Below are positions 7,835 to 16,734 of a stretch of 64,000 bases of DNA, piece after piece. The notes beneath the pieces are model-generated. The model saw only the letters and a program-made list of their open reading frames with translations, did not search any database and had not been told where the DNA came from. Every line of letters starts with the position of its first letter. Position 1 is the first letter of the stretch. The translations under genes were made by a program, and so were the position numbers. Source of the stretch: Listeria monocytogenes (lineage in GTDB: Bacteria > Bacillota > Bacilli > Lactobacillales > Listeriaceae); the NCBI RefSeq assembly GCF_041765605.1, contig NZ_CP168900.1:760001-824000 (forward strand), given 5' to 3'.

Positions 7835-8027
7835 ATTAAATAGAAGCGCCAGAACTGATTGGGACGAAAATGCTTGAAGGTGAAATCCCTGAAAAGTATC
7901 GGTCAGTTGACGAGGAGGAGATTAATCGAAATTTCGGCGGGAGTCTCCCGGCTGTGCATGCAGTCGTTAAGTCTTACTTACAAATCACTTGGGTGACCAA
8001 GTGGACAGAGTAGTAATGAAACATGTT
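7835..8027 (+). ncRNA. glmS ribozyme riboswitch
   Basis: The class is recognised from its conserved elements in order: GCGCCAGAAC at the cleavage site (G1 at 7846, self-cleavage between 7845 and 7846), GACGAGGAGGAGATTAATCG, TTTCGGCGGGAGTCTCCCGG, the AAGTCTTAC region and the final ACTTGGGTGACCAAGTGG hairpin with ACAGAGTAGTAATG. It binds glucosamine-6-phosphate as a cofactor, cleaves the mRNA 5' of itself and so lowers glmS expression when the product of GlmS is abundant. It lies 85 bp upstream of glmS, as in B. subtilis. A short CCCTC/GAGGG stem lies between ribozyme and start codon. Confidence 0.95.
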
Positions 8028-8113
8028 TTTTACCCTCCAAGGAAACCAAAAAATGTAGAGGGCTTGAAATTGGATAAGTCTGCCCTCAAGTTAATTATTG
8101 GAGGAGTTTTATT

Positions 8114-9919
8114 ATGTGTGGAATCGTTGGATATATTGGAACAAATAATGCAAAAGGCATTTTATTAGAAGGTCTTGAAAAATTAGAATACCGCGGCTAT
8201 GACTCTGCGGGAATCGCTTTGCAAAACAAAGACCTAGTAACAGTAGTTAAAGAAAAAGGACGGATTGCAGACCTTGCGAGCCTTGTACCAAGTGATGCAT
8301 TCGGTACAACCGGAATCGGACATACACGCTGGGCAACACACGGTAAACCAAATCACGAAAACGCCCACCCGCACCAAAGCAAATCTGGTCGTTTTACAAT
8401 GGTTCATAACGGCGTAATCGAAAACTATACCCTTTTAAAAGAAGAATACTTAAAAAATCATTCATTTGTTAGTGATACGGATACAGAAGTAATTGTTCAG
8501 CTTATTGAACTCTTTGCAGCAGAACTTTCGACTAAAGAAGCATTCAAAAAAGCGTTGTCGTTACTTCATGGTTCTTACGCAATCTGCTTAATTGACCAAA
8601 CCGATACAGAAACACTATACGCAGCAAAAAATAAAAGCCCATTATTAATCGGAAAAGGCGAAAACTTCAACGTTATCGCAAGTGATGCCATGGCTGTTCT
8701 TAAAGAAACAGACGAGTTCGTGGAAATTATGGATAAAGAAATCGTGATTGTGACAAAAGATGGCTTCACTTTAGAAACGCTAGAAGGTGAAGAAATCACT
8801 CGCGCAAGCTACACAGCCGAACTAGATGCGTCCGACATCGAAAAAGGCACATACCCGCACTATATGTTAAAAGAAATCGACGAACAACCAGCTGTAACAC
8901 GTAAAATCATCCAAGCTTATCAAAATGAAGCTGGCGAAATCAATGTCGACAAAACTATCATTGACGAAATTTTATCATCTGACCGCATTCATATCGTTGC
9001 TTGTGGAACGAGCTATCATGCTGGTTTAGTCGGAAAAAATTTAATCGAAAAAATGGCAAAAATCCCTGTAGAAGTACATGTTTCCAGCGAATTTGCTTAT
9101 AATTTACCATTAATGTCTAAAAAACCGCTATTTATTTTTATTACGCAAAGTGGTGAAACTGCCGACAGCCGTCAATGCCTTGTTAAAGTGAAAGAACTTG
9201 GCTACCGGACATTAACATTAACAAACGTACCAGGCTCGACGCTAGACCGTGAAGCGGATCATTCGATGTATTTATACGCAGGTCCAGAAATCGCTGTCGC
9301 TTCAACAAAAGCTTATACAGCCCAAATTTCTGTGTTGGCGGTACTTGCCGTTTCTCTTGGTCGCGAAATTGGTGACGAAGAAGCACTTAACATTAATTTA
9401 GCTGCTGAATTAGGAATTGTCGCAACAGCAATGGAAGCAATGGTTTCTAGCAAAGAAGTGATTGAGCACATCGCCGGTGAATACTTAGCAACTTCTCGTA
9501 ACGCGTTCTTCCTAGGTAGAAATATCGATTATTTCGTAGCGATGGAAGCTGCTCTTAAACTAAAAGAAATTTCTTATATTCAAGCTGAAGGTTTTGCTAG
9601 TGGCGAATTAAAACATGGAACAATCGCGCTTATCGAAGACGGCACACCAGTTTTAACGCTTATCACGCAAGAATCTATCAACTGGAATATTCGCGGAAAT
9701 GTCAATGAAGTATTAGCACGTGGAGCAAAAACTTGTGTATTCGCAATGGAAAACGTCGCACAACCAGGCGACCGCTTTGTTATTCCGCAAGTGCATCCAT
9801 TATTAACGCCACTGGCAAGCGTCATTCCGTGCCAACTACTAGCTTATTACGCAGCACTTCACCGTGATTGCGACGTCGACAAACCAAGAAACTTAGCAAA
9901 AAGTGTGACAGTAGAATAA
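8114..9919 (+). CDS. glmS: glutamine-fructose-6-phosphate aminotransferase
   Basis: 601 residues, full length for the family. The N-terminal class II glutamine amidotransferase domain starts MCGIVGYIG, so Cys becomes the N-terminal nucleophile after Met removal; [11 protein letters not shown] and HNGVIENY are its substrate loops. Two SIS sugar-isomerase domains follow (about 285-420 and 455-595), with CGTSYHAG and TQSGETADS binding fructose-6-phosphate. The C-terminal [12 protein letters not shown] is the conserved end that closes over the active site. It makes glucosamine-6-phosphate for peptidoglycan and teichoic acids. Ribosome site TTGGAGGAG. Controlled by the upstream ribozyme; a strong terminator follows, so it is monocistronic. 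Confidence 0.97.
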   Translation: MCGIVGYIGTNNAKGILLEGLEKLEYRGYDSAGIALQNKDLVTVVKEKGRIADLASLVPSDAFGTTGIGHTRWATHGKPNHENAHPHQSKSGRFTMVHNGVIENYTLLKEEYLKNHSFVSDTDTEVIVQLIELFAAELSTKEAFKKALSLLHGSYAICLIDQTDTETLYAAKNKSPLLIGKGENFNVIASDAMAVLKETDEFVEIMDKEIVIVTKDGFTLETLEGEEITRASYTAELDASDIEKGTYPHYMLKEIDEQPAVTRKIIQAYQNEAGEINVDKTIIDEILSSDRIHIVACGTSYHAGLVGKNLIEKMAKIPVEVHVSSEFAYNLPLMSKKPLFIFITQSGETADSRQCLVKVKELGYRTLTLTNVPGSTLDREADHSMYLYAGPEIAVASTKAYTAQISVLAVLAVSLGREIGDEEALNINLAAELGIVATAMEAMVSSKEVIEHIAGEYLATSRNAFFLGRNIDYFVAMEAALKLKEISYIQAEGFASGELKHGTIALIEDGTPVLTLITQESINWNIRGNVNEVLARGAKTCVFAMENVAQPGDRFVIPQVHPLLTPLASVIPCQLLAYYAALHRDCDVDKPRNLAKSVTVE

Positions 9920-9927
9920 ATTTTTTC

Positions 9928-9962
9928 AAGACCTTTTCGAAACTAGAAAAGGTCTTTTTTTA
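9928..9962 (+). terminator. glmS terminator
   Basis: AAGACCTTTTC / GAAAAGGTCTT, 11-bp perfect stem with a 7-nt loop followed by a T run. Confidence 0.9.
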
Positions 9963-10032
9963 TGCAATCAATAAATTTGCACGAGCCCCTTGTTATGCTT
10001 TAAACTTAGAGAGGAATGGGGGAAATCAGCCA

Positions 10033-10770
10033 ATGGAAGTATCACATGTAACGCTCGCACCAAATAAGGATAGTCGTCCCGCGGTTTTAACAATCGGCAA
10101 ATTCGACGGGGTACATATCGGCCATCAGACCATTTTAAATACAGCCTTATCCATAAAAAAAGAAAATGAAATATTAACCGCTATTAGTTTCAGTCCACAT
10201 CCACTTTGGGCTTTAAAACAAATCGAAATATATCGCGAAATGCTTACACCAAGAATGGAAAAGGAACGCTGGCTCGCGCATTACGGTGTCGATCATTTAA
10301 TCGAAACAGCATTCACACCTCGGTATGCGGAAACGACACCAGAAGAGTTTGTCAGAGACCATTTAACCAATTTGAATTTATCGCATATCGTCGTTGGTTC
10401 CGAATTTAATTTTGGGAAAGGGCGCGATTCTGACGTAGATTTACTCCGGGACCTATGTAAGCCCTATGATATTGGTGTCACATCCGTCCCAGTAATTGAA
10501 ACGAATCAAACTAAAATAAGTTCCACTAACATTCGAGCGTTTATTAGACGCGGACATTTTCAAGAAGCAGAACAACTCCTCGGCCACCCTTGGTATATTA
10601 CAGGCAACGTTGAAAACGGCGAGATGATTGGCTTAGATGATTACGTTCTCCCGGCAACAGGCACGTATCAAACCGACTCAGGCATGGTAAACGTAACGAA
10701 TCAGCGCACTATCCTAGTTGAATTATCAGATGGCTTGCAACAATTACATATGAAAAACGAACTTTCCTAA
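10033..10770 (+). CDS. FAD synthetase without riboflavin kinase domain (type II FADS)
   Basis: 245 residues. The N-terminal nucleotidyltransferase domain is complete: GKFDGVHIGHQ (FMN/ATP-binding HxGH site), SFSPHP, VGSEFNFGKGR and KISSTNIR. After residue ~190 only a ~55-residue module remains where bifunctional RibF has a ~120-residue kinase domain, and the kinase motif GxPTAN is absent. I chose ATG 10033; the longer upstream frame overlaps the glmS terminator. This fits what I remember of L. monocytogenes Lmo0728, described as a type II FAD synthetase that adenylylates FMN and coexists with a normal bifunctional enzyme in this riboflavin auxotroph. The function of the C-terminal module is unknown. 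The terminator hairpin overlaps its stop codon. Confidence 0.85.
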   Translation: MEVSHVTLAPNKDSRPAVLTIGKFDGVHIGHQTILNTALSIKKENEILTAISFSPHPLWALKQIEIYREMLTPRMEKERWLAHYGVDHLIETAFTPRYAETTPEEFVRDHLTNLNLSHIVVGSEFNFGKGRDSDVDLLRDLCKPYDIGVTSVPVIETNQTKISSTNIRAFIRRGHFQEAEQLLGHPWYITGNVENGEMIGLDDYVLPATGTYQTDSGMVNVTNQRTILVELSDGLQQLHMKNELS

Positions 10771-10788
10771 TAGCTGGGAAAGTTTTTC
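10761..10788 (+). terminator. terminator overlapping the FADS stop codon
   Basis: ACTTTCC / GGGAAAGT stem with the TAA stop inside the 8-nt loop, followed by TTTTT. Confidence 0.75.
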
Positions 10789-10822
10789 TTTACATTTTAT
10801 AAAATTAGTAATATACTAATTT
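10789..10822 (+). promoter_or_regulatory. promoter with overlapping operator palindrome
   Basis: TTTACA (10789-10794), 17 bp, TATACT (10812-10817) is a near-consensus promoter. AAATTAGTA-ATA-TACTAATTT (10802-10822) is a perfect 9-bp inverted repeat covering the -10 box, the position expected for a repressor. The regulator is not obvious in the neighbourhood. Confidence 0.65.
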
Positions 10823-10855
10823 AGTAAATTAATAAAATTTAAAAGGAGAAATCTC

Positions 10856-11335
10856 ATGAAGATTCCAACTACCTTAAAACATAAACCAGTAATCGTTGTT
10901 GAAAATTATGAAGAAGTAGACGGCAAGAACGCTTATCATTCAGATGCTAAGGGACTTTCACTTGGACTTGCGCAGTGGAATGATCGTGGCAAAGTAGATA
11001 TTTCCGCTAAAGTTTGGCGTCACACGGGTGATAAATGGTCGCGCCAATCTGAAGAACTTCCGCTACATCGTGTGCTCGACTTGGCCATTTTAATCGCTAG
11101 AACCAAAGTTCATTTTAAAGATGCTTACCGTTTACCTCATTTGTATGACAAAGAGAATCCCACGCTTGATCGTATTGGTTTGCAAGGGGATGCGCTGACT
11201 ATTGCCGTTTGTGAAGATAACGAATATATTGATGAGGACATGCAATTATTCGAACAAGCTTTAAAAAACGATGATGAACTCCTCAGTGAACGCCTCAAAA
11301 CATTAAGCAAACTATTACAAGAAGCAGGTTATTAA
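10856..11335 (+). CDS. DUF6530-type hypothetical protein
   Basis: 159-residue soluble acidic protein beginning MKIPTTLKHKPVIVVENYEEVDG, followed by a segment rich in aromatic residues (LGLAQWNDRGKVDISAKVW) and a helical C-terminus. I associate this with the uncharacterised family DUF6530 from the opening residues; there are no catalytic motifs I can name. Strong ribosome site AAAAGGAG. First gene of a two-gene unit whose promoter carries a palindrome over the -10 box, so expression is probably repressible. It corresponds to lmo0729. Confidence 0.75.
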   Translation: MKIPTTLKHKPVIVVENYEEVDGKNAYHSDAKGLSLGLAQWNDRGKVDISAKVWRHTGDKWSRQSEELPLHRVLDLAILIARTKVHFKDAYRLPHLYDKENPTLDRIGLQGDALTIAVCEDNEYIDEDMQLFEQALKNDDELLSERLKTLSKLLQEAGY

Positions 11336-11348
11336 GGACGTGAAATAA

Positions 11349-11687
11349 ATGAATAAAGACAATCGTAAAGAACTAATTCGCGCATACAAAGAAAAAGCCC
11401 CCGATGCCGGCGTTTACCGTTTTATCAGTACAAAAAGTGGTAAATACTTAATTGATAACACAATGGACTTAAAAGGAATCGCCAATAAACTTGCATTTGG
11501 AATAAAAATTGGAGCAGGAAACATGCTACCACCAGAAATGGCAAAAGAAGCAAAGGAACATGGCATTGAGACCATTCAATTTGAAATTCTTGAAAAAGTA
11601 GACATTAAACCTGAAATGACAAAAGAAGATATTAAAGAAGAAAACGATGTACTTCTCAGTTTATGGCTAGAACGCGAAGATATTTGA
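11349..11687 (+). CDS. degenerate GIY-YIG-like small protein
   Basis: 112 residues. GVY at 21-23 and YLI at 33-35 have the sequence and spacing of the GIY-YIG nuclease core, and the context AGVYRFISTKSGKYLID is typical, but the second motif lacks its glycine and I cannot find the catalytic Arg and metal-binding Glu with confidence. It is therefore probably a non-nuclease relative or a very diverged member. It follows the DUF6530 gene by 13 bp with its own ribosome site (AAGGACG), so the two are probably co-expressed; their products may act together, which is inference from the operon only. A strong terminator overlaps the stop codon. Confidence 0.7.
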   Translation: MNKDNRKELIRAYKEKAPDAGVYRFISTKSGKYLIDNTMDLKGIANKLAFGIKIGAGNMLPPEMAKEAKEHGIETIQFEILEKVDIKPEMTKEDIKEENDVLLSLWLEREDI

Positions 11688-11714
11688 GACCTTTCTAAGT
11701 GAAAGGTCTTTTTT
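11687..11714 (+). terminator. terminator of the two-gene hypothetical operon
   Basis: AGACCTTTC / GAAAGGTCT with a TAAGT loop, followed by TTTTTT. Confidence 0.85.
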
Positions 11715-11834
11715 ATAAATTAAAATTGTACAATAAAAAGATAATTGCAATAAAATACACGAAATGTCTACATTTTCCGAGCAAAATAATGGTATACTAA
11801 TAAATGACTATTTAAAAAGGGAGGTTTTATCATA

Positions 11835-12230
11835 ATGAATCCAAGAAAGCCAGAATTTATCTTAACATTAATCGCAGGAATTACAGGTATTATCGCTGGT
11901 ATTACAGGAATCGCAAGTGGAGGTCTTCTTGCTGCTCTTTCTGGGAGTGAAGAATTATCCGAAACAGCGGCTATGACTACTGCTGACACTGAAGCACTTG
12001 CTGCTATGGGTGGCTTAACAGTAATTTTATCTGGAGTTGCTTTAGTAATTGGGATTGCGCTTATTATTTTTGCAGTATTAATCAAACGTAATGCAAAGGT
12101 ATTTGGAATCTTAACGCTAGTAGCTGGTATTGGTGGTTTCTTCTTAGTTAACTTACTATGGATCGTTCCAGGCGTACTTGCAGTTATTGCAGGAATTATG
12201 TGCCTAGCGAGAAAAGTACAAACGATTTAA
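11835..12230 (+). CDS. DUF4064-type small membrane protein
   Basis: 131 residues with an N-terminal RKPEFIL motif, a glycine-rich first helix (TLIAGITGIIAGITGIASGG), an extracellular acidic loop (SEELSETAAMTTADTEALAA) and three further helices. The layout is that of DUF4064 proteins, small Firmicute membrane proteins of unknown function. Ribosome site AAAGGGAGG. Monocistronic, with a possible -10 TATACT at 11794-11799. The terminator downstream is shared with the convergent LPXTG gene. Confidence 0.75.
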   Translation: MNPRKPEFILTLIAGITGIIAGITGIASGGLLAALSGSEELSETAAMTTADTEALAAMGGLTVILSGVALVIGIALIIFAVLIKRNAKVFGILTLVAGIGGFFLVNLLWIVPGVLAVIAGIMCLARKVQTI

Positions 12231-12303
12231 AAGAGAGTTTAGAAAAGATGGATTGTAACAATTTGAGAAATCATTTTGTATACAGTCTATTTTTTTATCC
12301 ATT

Positions 12304-12337
12304 AAAAAGACGATAAACATCAGTTTATCGTCTTTTT
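12304..12337. terminator. bidirectional terminator
   Basis: A 15-bp perfect stem, AAAAAGACGATAAAC / GTTTATCGTCTTTTT with an ATCA-type loop, between the DUF4064 gene and the convergent LPXTG gene. Confidence 0.9.
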
Positions 12338-12340
12338 GTA

Positions 12341-14131
12341 TTAATGGCTATTTTTTCTCCATAATATGATAGTTGAAGCTAGAAGAAATAGGCCTGCTAG
12401 TGTTGAATCTAATGGTTTTGTATCGCCTGTCTTAGGTAATTTCGGCTTATTTGCAGCGCTTATTTCTGTTGGAGCAGAAGTTGAATTATTCCGCTTTACA
12501 CTTAAAGTGGAGCCTTTTTTTAGTAAATTTTTCTTTTTTTCATAAACATACTCAATCGTTTGTGTTTTATCGGAGAATGTCCCTTTTGCATTAGTTGGGG
12601 TTGTTTTTAGTTTGTAACCCGTAATTGTTTCGGGTGAAGTAGAAAAAGGGTCTCCAATATTCCCTTTTAATAAGGTTTGGTCGGCTAGTTTTTCGCCGGT
12701 ATCACTAATGTAATTGACTGTTACGGGTTCGGCCGGAATGAGTATTTTTTGATAAATGTAATTAACTGTTTGCGCATTCGCTGTTAATTTTCCGTTGGCA
12801 TTTGTAGGTGCGCTGACTAATGAATAACCGTCAATTGTTTTTTCAAGAGATACATAAGGGTCATCAATAAACCCAGTAAATGTTTCGGATGGCGCTAGTT
12901 CTTTGCCTTTATCATCCACGTAATTAACAGTGACTGGCTCCGCGGGAACGGGATCTTTGGAATAAATGTATGTGACTGTTTGTGGTTCTTTCAAAAAAGT
13001 ACCGTTCGCATTTGCAGGCGTTTCCGTTAGAGTATAGCCAGTAATGGTTTTAGGATTAGACGTGTAATTTGCATCCAGTAAACCTTCTAATGTGTCGATG
13101 GGTGCAAGCGTTTCGCCAGTAGTGCTTTTATATTCCACTGTAATATCAGCGCCTTTTGGGGGAGCTTCCACAACAATCGGAACGCGAACTTTAGCGAATG
13201 GATTGGATTTGGTAGACAAAGTGCTTTTGATTGTGATGAAACCGGGACCTTCTTTTGTCGCCACACCGTTTTCGAGAGTGGAGGAGCCGTCATCGTAGTA
13301 TTCAAATTCATGTGCGTCAAAAAGGGCTTTATTGGAAGCGAGTCCTAGCTTAGATTCATCGGGACTTAGTTGCTTAAAGTCTGTATTAAAAGGTACGGTA
13401 ATAGGTTCGCCGTTATAAACTAATTGATCTTGACCTTGTTTATAAGAATAATGTTCCAGCATATTTCCACCATTGTTGTAATTATCGAGATAGTCTGCGG
13501 GAATATCTGATGTAATTTGATTTCCTGCAAGGGAAGTAAGTAATGGTCTAAGCCCAAGTGGTGGCCAGTAGCCACTTGCCCAATCAATAGTGAAAAATTC
13601 AGTAGGGATAGAAATCAATTGATTATTTTGAAGCCCTAAGCTACTTAAATGAGAGGACATAGAAGTGAGTTCAGGCGGTATTTCCTTAATGGAATTATTG
13701 GCTAATTGCAATGAATCTAAAACTGGCAGCTGGAAAACCACCATAGGAAATTCAGTCAAATTATTTTTATATAAATTCAAAGTAGTAATCTTTTTTAATT
13801 CAGCTAAGTTATCTGGTACTTCCGTAATCGTTCCCATCTGTACAGTTAATGTGGTCAAATTTTTAAAATCAGTAATTTTTTCAGGGAATGAAGAAGCGTT
13901 TTCGACATCTAATGTCGTCATGCTTTCCAAATCTTGTAAATTTACTTCTTCGCGGCTTTTATTTAACCGGCGTTCGACAGCGTTAATAAATGGTTCGTTG
14001 CCGTCAAGTTCTTGTTCTAGCCATGAAGTAGATTGTTCCGCATAAACATTCGAAAAAATAAGGGAAATTAGCGTTGCAAATATTGTGAAGCTAGTGAGGA
14101 TTAGAAAAGTTTTTCTCAAGAAGTGTCGCAC
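12341..14131 (-). CDS. LPXTG surface protein with LRRs and three MucBP domains
   Basis: 596 residues, GTG start (MRHFLRKTF). Signal peptide to about residue 32 (SNVYA); N-terminal cap ~35-70; four to five leucine-rich repeats ~70-200 with Listeria-type LxxLxL and N-x-L motifs (LTTLNLYKNNLTEFP, LDSLQLANNSIKEIP); an Ig-like/linker region ~215-325; three MucBP repeats (~330-395, 397-463, 465-530), each starting with a V-x-Y-x-[DS] strand and ending in TV-x-YIY-like; then a basic linker and LPKTG with membrane anchor and RRKNSH-like tail. Sortase A would link it to peptidoglycan. Proteins of this internalin/MucBP class bind mucin or host surfaces; the ligand here is unknown. No good Shine-Dalgarno precedes the GTG (only GGGAT). 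Divergent from a second LPXTG gene. Confidence 0.85.
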   Translation of the reverse strand: MRHFLRKTFLILTSFTIFATLISLIFSNVYAEQSTSWLEQELDGNEPFINAVERRLNKSREEVNLQDLESMTTLDVENASSFPEKITDFKNLTTLTVQMGTITEVPDNLAELKKITTLNLYKNNLTEFPMVVFQLPVLDSLQLANNSIKEIPPELTSMSSHLSSLGLQNNQLISIPTEFFTIDWASGYWPPLGLRPLLTSLAGNQITSDIPADYLDNYNNGGNMLEHYSYKQGQDQLVYNGEPITVPFNTDFKQLSPDESKLGLASNKALFDAHEFEYYDDGSSTLENGVATKEGPGFITIKSTLSTKSNPFAKVRVPIVVEAPPKGADITVEYKSTTGETLAPIDTLEGLLDANYTSNPKTITGYTLTETPANANGTFLKEPQTVTYIYSKDPVPAEPVTVNYVDDKGKELAPSETFTGFIDDPYVSLEKTIDGYSLVSAPTNANGKLTANAQTVNYIYQKILIPAEPVTVNYISDTGEKLADQTLLKGNIGDPFSTSPETITGYKLKTTPTNAKGTFSDKTQTIEYVYEKKKNLLKKGSTLSVKRNNSTSAPTEISAANKPKLPKTGDTKPLDSTLAGLFLLASTIILWRKNSH

Positions 14132-14649
14132 ATCCCATCTGTTATTCTTGTTTTTGTCATTTATTAGTCAATTATAGTATGTTTTTGACATAATTAAGTA
14201 CTAAAAATAGACTTGCGATACAGGTTGGCGCGGTTTAAATGTGACAATTTATTGACAGAAACTCAAAAACGAAGAAAAGTGGAAGTTTGTTCAAAAATAA
14301 GTTGAATTTAAGTGATTTTTAACGTTTTTGGATGCGTTTGAAAAAGGTGTTGGGGATTTTTAGGATGTTTATTTTGATTTTTATTTTGTTGTAAAACAAG
14401 TAATATCAATCGTTTTGAGTGATTTTGGTTTTGTTTCCATGTTTATTTCCAATAAATTATTTTCGATGTTTTTTGTTGAAATGTGTCAAAAATAATTGCT
14501 TGGAAATGGAGGTGGAAGCTGTTTTTATGATATAAAACGTTCGAAAAATGTTCACAAATAGGAAATTTCGCTACTTAGGAAGGCATTTTTGAGTGGCTGT
14601 TTAGCGTATAATTTTAGGCGTAATAAATATTACTGGAGGTTATACACGA
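14132..14649. other. long intergenic region between two divergent surface-protein genes
   Basis: 518 bp without a convincing gene, unusually AT-rich with T runs. On the minus strand TATAAT (14171-14176) could be the -10 for the 12341-14131 gene. On the plus strand GCGTATAAT near 14605 lies ~45 bp before the other gene. No PrfA box was seen. The length leaves room for several regulators. Confidence 0.5.
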
Positions 14650-16581
14650 ATGAAAAAAGCATTTCTATGCCTATCCGCTGTTGTTTTGTCATTAAATTTT
14701 GTGTGGGTTAACCCACTTTCTGGGTTGGCATCCAAAATCGAAACAACAAAATTGAAATCAACAATGGATACAAACCAACAAGTTAATTTGAAAAATAATG
14801 CAACCGATATTGTTACTTCGGAAGATTTAGGAGGGCAGACGTGGTTGATTAATGAAGTAAACAGACAATTAGCACCTAAAAAGGTCGGTGTGGATTTAAC
14901 ATTTGACGATTTGGCTAAAATTAAGATCATTTCATTGAGTAATAAATCGCTTACTGGTGAAGTACCACCAGAGATTAAAAATTTAGTATCTCTTGAGAAA
15001 TTGCTTTTATATTCTAATAAGCTATCTGGAGAGATTCCTGCTGAATTAGGAGAATTAACGAATTTATCAGAACTTCGATTAGACTACAATCAATTCACTG
15101 GAAAAATTCCTGATGGACTTGGAAATATTTCTGAAATCGCCTTACAAAGTAATCGTTTAGTTGGGCAAATCCCTTTAAGTCTCTATGAAAATAGAACTGG
15201 TGAAAATGAAGTGAATGTTTCGGGAAATCAAGTGACAATTAACAGTAAACAATCAGAGCCAAGTGTTTACTCAGCCTATACGTTTGTCTATCCAAGTTCA
15301 ACGCCTGAGTATAGCGGGCATATTAAAGCAAATAATTCTTTTATTTCTAATCTAACTAATGATATGAATCTTACACCGTTTTTAAAAAACAGTCCTACAT
15401 TTATTAATTTACAAGCAGTATATATGTTTAACTCGGAATTGTTTGATGGGCATGATGTGACGATTACCGATACGAATGATGGCAAGGTGCTTTATGACGG
15501 AGCTCTGACGTCGGATATTAGCATTCCGTTAACGAATTTTAAATCAGGCATACATGTGATTAATGTGATGCTTGATAATGCACCCAATAATCCTCAAAAT
15601 CAAACTACTTTCTTAATCGATATTTTACCTGTCGCTGCTCATGATTTGACGGTGAATTATGTGGACAAAGCAGGAGCAGAAATCCATGAACCACAAACGG
15701 TAAGTGGCAATGTGGGGGATGATTATGATGTAACAACGCCAGAATTTGAACTCTCTATTGATAAATATGAATTAGATACGGAACAAATGCCGACAAATGG
15801 AATTGGAACGCTCAGCTCTGAAGCGCAAACAGTCACGTATGTCTATAAAAAAATGGAAGGCGCACCTGTCACAGTAAAATACGTAGATGAAAACGGCAAC
15901 GAAATAACTACTTCTGACACTTTAACCGGAAAACTAGATGACTCTTATCAAGCAAAAGCGAAAGAAATTGCTGGATTTACCTTAGATAATAGTAAACTAC
16001 CAGCCAATGCAAGCGGCGTTTTCGAAACAAATCCACAAACAGTTACCTATGTGTATCAAGCCGTTCTAGCCACAATTAAAGCGCATGATTCTACGATTTA
16101 TGTAGGGGATAAATGGAGTGCAGAGGATAATTTTGATAGCGCAGTAAATTCTGTTGGAGCTGCAGTTTCCTTTGATGATTTAGAAGTAGAAGGGACTGTG
16201 GATACGACGAAAGCTGGCGTTTACCCAGTTACTTATAGTTTTGCTGGAGAATCTGTGACTATTAACGTAACCGTAAAAGCAAAAGACCTTCCAGCACCAC
16301 CAGTGACACCTACAAAACCAGTGGCGCCTATCCAACCAACTCATCCAGACCAACCAAACATTCAAGCGGCACCAGGTGAACATCAAGCTTCCACCGATAA
16401 GCCGGAAGCATTAAAAGTAACCGCAGCACAAAAGGAACAACCTACAGTAGCGGGAAATTTAAAACTGCCAACTACTGGGGATAATCTCTGGGATAGTGTG
16501 CTGTATAGTGTATTTGGTTTAATAGCAGTATGTGTCGCATTCAGTTTATTCTTCAGGCGTAAAAAACAAAAGCATAGCTGA
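14650..16581 (+). CDS. LPXTG surface protein with plant-type LRRs
   Basis: 643 residues. Signal peptide to ~28; N-terminal cap with WLINEVNRQLAPKK and an LTFDDLAKI-type adaptor; about four LRRs at 90-180 of the plant-specific kind (LTGEVPPEI, LSGEIPAEL, FTGKIPDGL, LVGQIP); a β-rich region ~190-325; two MucBP domains (~332-400, 405-470); a bacterial Ig-like domain (~472-545, TIYVGDKWSAEDNF to NVTVKAK); a Pro/Thr/Gln-rich spacer and LPTTG with anchor and RRKKQKHS tail. Ribosome site TGGAGG at 14634-14639. It matches lmo0732. The LRR type differs from the internalin repeats in the neighbouring protein. Adhesin role inferred from architecture. Confidence 0.88.
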   Translation: MKKAFLCLSAVVLSLNFVWVNPLSGLASKIETTKLKSTMDTNQQVNLKNNATDIVTSEDLGGQTWLINEVNRQLAPKKVGVDLTFDDLAKIKIISLSNKSLTGEVPPEIKNLVSLEKLLLYSNKLSGEIPAELGELTNLSELRLDYNQFTGKIPDGLGNISEIALQSNRLVGQIPLSLYENRTGENEVNVSGNQVTINSKQSEPSVYSAYTFVYPSSTPEYSGHIKANNSFISNLTNDMNLTPFLKNSPTFINLQAVYMFNSELFDGHDVTITDTNDGKVLYDGALTSDISIPLTNFKSGIHVINVMLDNAPNNPQNQTTFLIDILPVAAHDLTVNYVDKAGAEIHEPQTVSGNVGDDYDVTTPEFELSIDKYELDTEQMPTNGIGTLSSEAQTVTYVYKKMEGAPVTVKYVDENGNEITTSDTLTGKLDDSYQAKAKEIAGFTLDNSKLPANASGVFETNPQTVTYVYQAVLATIKAHDSTIYVGDKWSAEDNFDSAVNSVGAAVSFDDLEVEGTVDTTKAGVYPVTYSFAGESVTINVTVKAKDLPAPPVTPTKPVAPIQPTHPDQPNIQAAPGEHQASTDKPEALKVTAAQKEQPTVAGNLKLPTTGDNLWDSVLYSVFGLIAVCVAFSLFFRRKKQKHS

Positions 16582-16734
16582 AATATATAAGAACTAGGCT
16601 GTCTATTTTAGAAGAGTGATGTGCCAAACAGCATATCATGGGTGTAAATTTGAATGTTAATATGCGTTGCTTGTAGCAATGGACGGGTTCTCATACAATA
16701 GTGATAACAACTGAAAGAAAGGCGGTTATCTCTA

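Noticed and set aside
13665-14045. 126-codon plus-strand ORF within the minus-strand LPXTG gene
   Set aside because: Serine-rich antisense frame of leucine-rich repeats; no ribosome site and no homology I can see.
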